From NCBI RefSeq assembly GCF_015999245.1, contig NZ_JAEAMR010000007.1:641605-705604 (forward strand): a stretch of DNA of 64,000 nucleotides, in the 5' to 3' direction. The stretch is from Streptomyces sp. AV19 (GTDB lineage Bacteria; Actinomycetota; Actinomycetes; Streptomycetales; Streptomycetaceae). A model generated the notes under the pieces. That model had not been told where the DNA came from and did not search any database. It saw only the letters and a program-made list of their open reading frames with translations. The position numbers and the translations under genes were made by a program. Each line of letters begins with the position of its first letter. Positions within the stretch are counted from its first letter, which is position 1. Positions 61,235 to 64,000 of this stretch are shown piece after piece.

Positions 61235-61893
61235 TGCGAATCGTCCTCGTCGGGCCGCCCGGCGCCGGCAAGGGTACGCAGGCCGCGTACCTCGCCAAGA
61301 ACCTTGCGATCCCGCACATTTCCACGGGTGACCTCTTCCGGGCGAACATCAGCCAGGGCACGCCGCTGGGCGTGAAGGCCAAGGAGTACATGAGCGCGGG
61401 CCAGCTCGTGCCGGACTCCGTCACCATCGGCATGGCCGAGGACCGCATGGAACAGCCGGACGCCGAGGGCGGCTTCCTGCTGGACGGCTTCCCGCGCAAC
61501 ATCGGCCAGGCCGAGGCGCTGGACGCGTTCCTGGGCGGCAAGGGCCGGGGGCTCGACGCGGTCCTGGACCTGGAGGTCCCGGAGGACGAGGTCGTCAAGC
61601 GGATCGCCGGCCGCCGGATCTGCCGCGCGGACAGCAGCCACGTCTTCCACGTGATCTACAACCAGCCGCGGTCCGAGGGCGTCTGCGACGTCTGCGGCGG
61701 CGAGCTGTACCAGCGCGACGACGACCGTGAGGACACGGTCCGCAAGCGGCTGGAGGTCTACCACAGCGAGACCGAGCCGATCATCGACTACTACAAGGCC
61801 CAGGGCCTCGTGGTGACGATCTCGGCGCTCGGCAAGGTCGCCGAGGTGACCCAGCGGGCCATGGAGGCGCTGCCCTCGCGGGACGCCTCCTGA
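61234..61893 (+). CDS. adk: Adenylate kinase
   Basis: Phosphotransferase balancing ATP, ADP and AMP, 219 residues. P-loop GPPGAGKGT, AMP site STGDLFRANI and GFLLDGFPRN, LID domain from about 125 to 165. The LID metal site is unusual: CRAD (Cys-x2-Asp) and CDVC (Cys-x2-Cys) with 17 residues between, in place of the usual two Cys pairs 16 apart. ATG 61234 overlaps the secY stop. A terminator separates it from map. Confidence 0.96.
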   Translation: MRIVLVGPPGAGKGTQAAYLAKNLAIPHISTGDLFRANISQGTPLGVKAKEYMSAGQLVPDSVTIGMAEDRMEQPDAEGGFLLDGFPRNIGQAEALDAFLGGKGRGLDAVLDLEVPEDEVVKRIAGRRICRADSSHVFHVIYNQPRSEGVCDVCGGELYQRDDDREDTVRKRLEVYHSETEPIIDYYKAQGLVVTISALGKVAEVTQRAMEALPSRDAS

Positions 61894-61910
61894 CCCCACC
61901 GTCCGTGGTG

Positions 61911-61948
61911 CTACGGCCGCGATGCCCTCCGGGGTGTCGCGGCCGTAG
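61911..61948 (+). terminator. adk terminator
   Basis: Perfect 12-bp stem CTACGGCCGCGA/TCGCGGCCGTAG with a 14-base loop, then TGTTGTG. Confidence 0.85.
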
Positions 61949-61990
61949 TGTTGTGGGAACACATTGTCGCAATCCTCGAGGAAGGCCCCC

Positions 61991-62830
61991 ATGGCGGTAG
62001 AGATCAAGACGCCGGACCAGATCGCGAAGATGCGCGAGGCGGGGCTGGTCGTCGCCGCCATCCACGCGGCCACCCGGGAGGCGGCCGTGCCCGGGGCCAC
62101 GACCAAGGACCTGGACGACGTCGCCCGCAAGGTGCTCGCCGAGCACGGCGCGAAGTCGAACTTCCTCGGGTACGGCGGGTTCCCGGCCACGATCTGCACC
62201 TCGGTGAACGAGGTCGTCGTGCATGGCATCCCGGACACGAAGACCGTCCTGAAGGACGGCGACATCATCTCCATCGACGCGGGCGCGATCGTGGACGGCT
62301 GGCATGGTGACGCCGCCTTCACGGCCTTCGTGGGCACCGGCCACGCGCCGGAGCTGGTCGAGCTCTCCCGGGTGACCCAGGAGTCCATGTGGGCCGGCAT
62401 CGCCGCCGTGAAGAACGGCGGCCGGCTGGTGGACATCTCCCGGGCCATCGAGACGTACATCCGCCGCCAGCCGCGTCCGGCCACCGGCAAGTACGGGATC
62501 ATCGAGGACTACGGCGGGCACGGCATCGGCTCCGAGATGCACATGGACCCGCACCTGCTGAACTACGTCTCCCGCAAGCGCGGCCGCGGGCCGAAGCTGG
62601 TGCCCGGCTTCTGCATCGCGATCGAGCCGATGGTCTCGCTGGGGACGCCCCGCACCCACGTCCTGGAGGACGACTGGACGGTTCTCACGGACGACCTGAC
62701 ATGGTCGTCCCACTGGGAGCACTCGGTCGCCCTGACGGAGGACGGTCCGCTGGTCCTGACGGCCGTCGACGGCGGCAAGGCGAAGCTGGCCGAGCTGGGT
62801 GTGACGGCTGCGCCGGATCCGCTGGGCTGA
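61991..62830 (+). CDS. map: Methionine aminopeptidase
   Basis: Removes the N-terminal Met from nascent proteins; 279 residues, type I. The five metal ligands can be placed: DAGAIVDGWHGDAA (two Asp), GGHGIGSEMH (His), IEPMVS (Glu) and the final Glu in SHWEHSVAL. ATG 61991 gives the family N-terminus (AVEIKTPDQIAKMREAGLVV); it has GAGGAAGG upstream. An upstream in-frame ATG at 61964 is less likely. Confidence 0.96.
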   Translation: MAVEIKTPDQIAKMREAGLVVAAIHAATREAAVPGATTKDLDDVARKVLAEHGAKSNFLGYGGFPATICTSVNEVVVHGIPDTKTVLKDGDIISIDAGAIVDGWHGDAAFTAFVGTGHAPELVELSRVTQESMWAGIAAVKNGGRLVDISRAIETYIRRQPRPATGKYGIIEDYGGHGIGSEMHMDPHLLNYVSRKRGRGPKLVPGFCIAIEPMVSLGTPRTHVLEDDWTVLTDDLTWSSHWEHSVALTEDGPLVLTAVDGGKAKLAELGVTAAPDPLG

Positions 62831-62991
62831 AGCCTGTGAGGCGCCCCCGGCGCCGAGCCCGCGAGGTGGCGTCGGGAGGATCCGCCGGGCCGAGCGGGGT
62901 CCCGTGGCCCGGGGGCGCCCGGGTTCGAGGTGTCAGGGGCCCGTTCGGGGTCGGTTAACGATCTCCCTGGGTGGGCAGACACCCCCCTGGA

Positions 62992-63021
62992 TTAGTCTTT
63001 CCGGTTGCCCTGACGTAGACT
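62992..63021 (+). promoter_or_regulatory. Possible infA promoter
   Basis: TTAGTC (62992-62997), 18-base spacer, TAGACT (63016-63021), in the 283-base map-infA gap. No gene is seen in that gap. Confidence 0.45.
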
Positions 63022-63113
63022 GACGCGTCGGCTCTCGTGTATCCGCATGCCCGCGTTCACGCGGGGGTACGAATCACAGAGTCGATCAAGGTAGCCGATT
63101 CGAAAGGCGAAGC

Positions 63114-63335
63114 GTGGCCAAGAAGCAAGGTGCCATCGAGATTGAGGGCACCGTGATCGAGTCTCTGCCGAACGCAATGTTCAAGGTGGAGCTCCAGAAC
63201 GGTCACAAGGTCCTCGCGCACATCAGCGGCAAGATGCGGATGCACTACATCCGTATCCTTCCCGACGACCGGGTCGTAGTGGAGCTCTCTCCGTACGACC
63301 TGACGCGCGGACGGATCGTCTACCGCTACAAGTAG
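63114..63335 (+). CDS. infA: Translation initiation factor IF-1
   Basis: OB-fold factor of 73 residues that binds the A site and aids IF-3. Complete family sequence: [63 protein letters not shown] 63114 follows GAAAGGCGAA. rpmJ follows after 58 bases. Confidence 0.98.
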   Translation: MAKKQGAIEIEGTVIESLPNAMFKVELQNGHKVLAHISGKMRMHYIRILPDDRVVVELSPYDLTRGRIVYRYK

Positions 63336-63393
63336 ATCTTGCCGCCGCCCCGTTCCGCGGGGTGAAGGCACTGACCCGGAGAACCTCACACCC

Positions 63394-63507
63394 ATGAAGG
63401 TCAAGCCGAGCGTCAAGAAGATCTGCGACAAGTGCAAGGTGATCCGCCGCCACGGCCGGGTCATGGTCATCTGCGACAACCTGCGCCACAAGCAGCGCCA
63501 GGGCTGA
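63394..63507 (+). CDS. rpmJ: 50S ribosomal protein L36
   Basis: Smallest ribosomal protein, 37 residues, zinc form: [20 protein letters not shown] and a closing [14 protein letters not shown], so three Cys and one His ligands are present. ATG 63394 follows CGGAGAA. A second, zinc-free L36 usually exists elsewhere in Streptomyces. Confidence 0.97.
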   Translation: MKVKPSVKKICDKCKVIRRHGRVMVICDNLRHKQRQG

Positions 63508-63707
63508 CGCAGGACCTGCACTCCGCAGTTCCTTCGCGCGACGCGAGCAATACGTACATACGCAGGACCCGTCCCTCTCTGTGATGGAGGGCGACACCCC
63601 CGGCTCGGAGGCCGGGGACCCGGTCGGTACCAAATCTTCGAACAGAAGAGGCCGGCCGTCGGGAGTGGTCCTGTGGAAGACCTCCGACGAACATCTGGAG
63701 CCATTCA

Positions 63708-64000
63708 ATGGCACGCGTTTCCGGTGTCGACATCCCGCGTGAAAAGCGCGTGGAGGTCGCACTCACCTACGTCTTCGGCATCGGCCGCACCCTGGCGCAG
63801 GAGACCCTCGCCGCCACCGGTGTGAACCCGAACACCCGCGTTCGCGACCTGTCCGAGGAGGACCTGGTCAAGATCCGCGAGTACGTGGACGCGAACATCA
63901 AGACCGAGGGTGACCTCCGCCGTGAGGTCCAGGCCGACATCCGCCGCAAGGTCGAGATCGGCTGCTACCAGGGTCTGCGTCACCGTCGTGGCCTGCCCGT
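63708..64000 (+). CDS. rpsM: 30S ribosomal protein S13 (partial, cut by window end)
   Basis: First 97 codons of S13, a head protein that contacts the P-site t[43 protein letters not shown], and [20 protein letters not shown]. The gene should continue about 28 codons past the window. ATG 63708 follows CTGGAG. The 200-base gap before it includes a hairpin around CCCCGGCTCGGAGGCCGGGG (63597-63616) and may be an attenuating leader. Confidence 0.98.
   Translation, partial: MARVSGVDIPREKRVEVALTYVFGIGRTLAQETLAATGVNPNTRVRDLSEEDLVKIREYVDANIKTEGDLRREVQADIRRKVEIGCYQGLRHRRGLP

Overview
The window is one 64 kb stretch of a high-GC actinomycete chromosome, almost certainly a Streptomyces or close relative. 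The signs are third-codon-position GC bias, many GTG and one TTG start, overlapping stop/start pairs, GGAGG-type ribosome sites, and XRE-DUF5753/DUF397 pairs. Gene order matches the conserved Streptomyces block nuo(second copy) - htpX - yajQ - tRNA - rpmG - murB - secE/nusG - rif cluster - str operon - S10/spc operons. Part of it (tRNA-Thr, tRNA-Met, rpmG, two MaoC-type dehydratases, tRNA-Trp, secE, nusG, rplK, rplA) also matches the mycobacterial had locus. Layout: 1-7735 holds seven tightly packed complex I genes (nuoH-I-J-K-L-M-N) for the membrane arm plus the NuoI iron-sulfur subunit; genes upstream of nuoH are outside the window. 7736-15331 is a lightly packed housekeeping/accessory stretch: htpX, small secreted proteins, a deletion scar joining remnants of an alcohol dehydrogenase-type oxidoreductase and an AraC regulator, YccF, a cupin, YajQ, tRNA-Tyr, an NAD(P)-binding protein and an amidohydrolase that has lost catalytic residues. 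15558-23155 carries tRNA-Thr, tRNA-Met, rpmG, two hydratase-like genes, a TetR/MFS efflux pair, murB, adenosine deaminase, an aspartate aminotransferase and tRNA-Trp.

23259-36459 is the secE-nusG-rplK-rplA, (methionine-rich lipoprotein), rplJ-rplL, rpoB-rpoC cluster, with clear terminators and long leaders. 36539-42274 is an accessory island between rpoC and rpsL. It holds a secreted fibronectin III protein, a gene fragment, what looks like the relic of a RiPP methyltransferase operon, an XRE/DUF397 pair, two tandem paralogous 223-residue proteins of unknown function, a small HTH protein and a frameshifted zinc-finger-like gene.

42590-46962 is the str operon (rpsL, rpsG, fusA, tuf). A lipoprotein PIG-L deacetylase with a C-terminal propeller-like region (minus strand) separates it from the S10/spc operons (rpsJ to secY-adk-map, then infA, rpmJ and the start of rpsM, cut by the window end). 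Together the right half supplies transcription (RpoB, RpoC, NusG), translation (ribosomal proteins, EF-G, EF-Tu, IF-1), secretion (SecE, SecY), nascent-chain processing (Map) and adenylate balance (Adk).

The most interesting non-coding signals are a 27-nt hairpin motif identical in the rpsL and rpsJ leaders, three copies of a dispersed inverted-repeat element at gene 3' ends, a 38-bp tandem duplication that copies the nuoM start codon, and a run of three strong hairpins between rpsQ and rplN. No CRISPR array, rRNA gene, intact insertion sequence, prophage or replication origin was seen.
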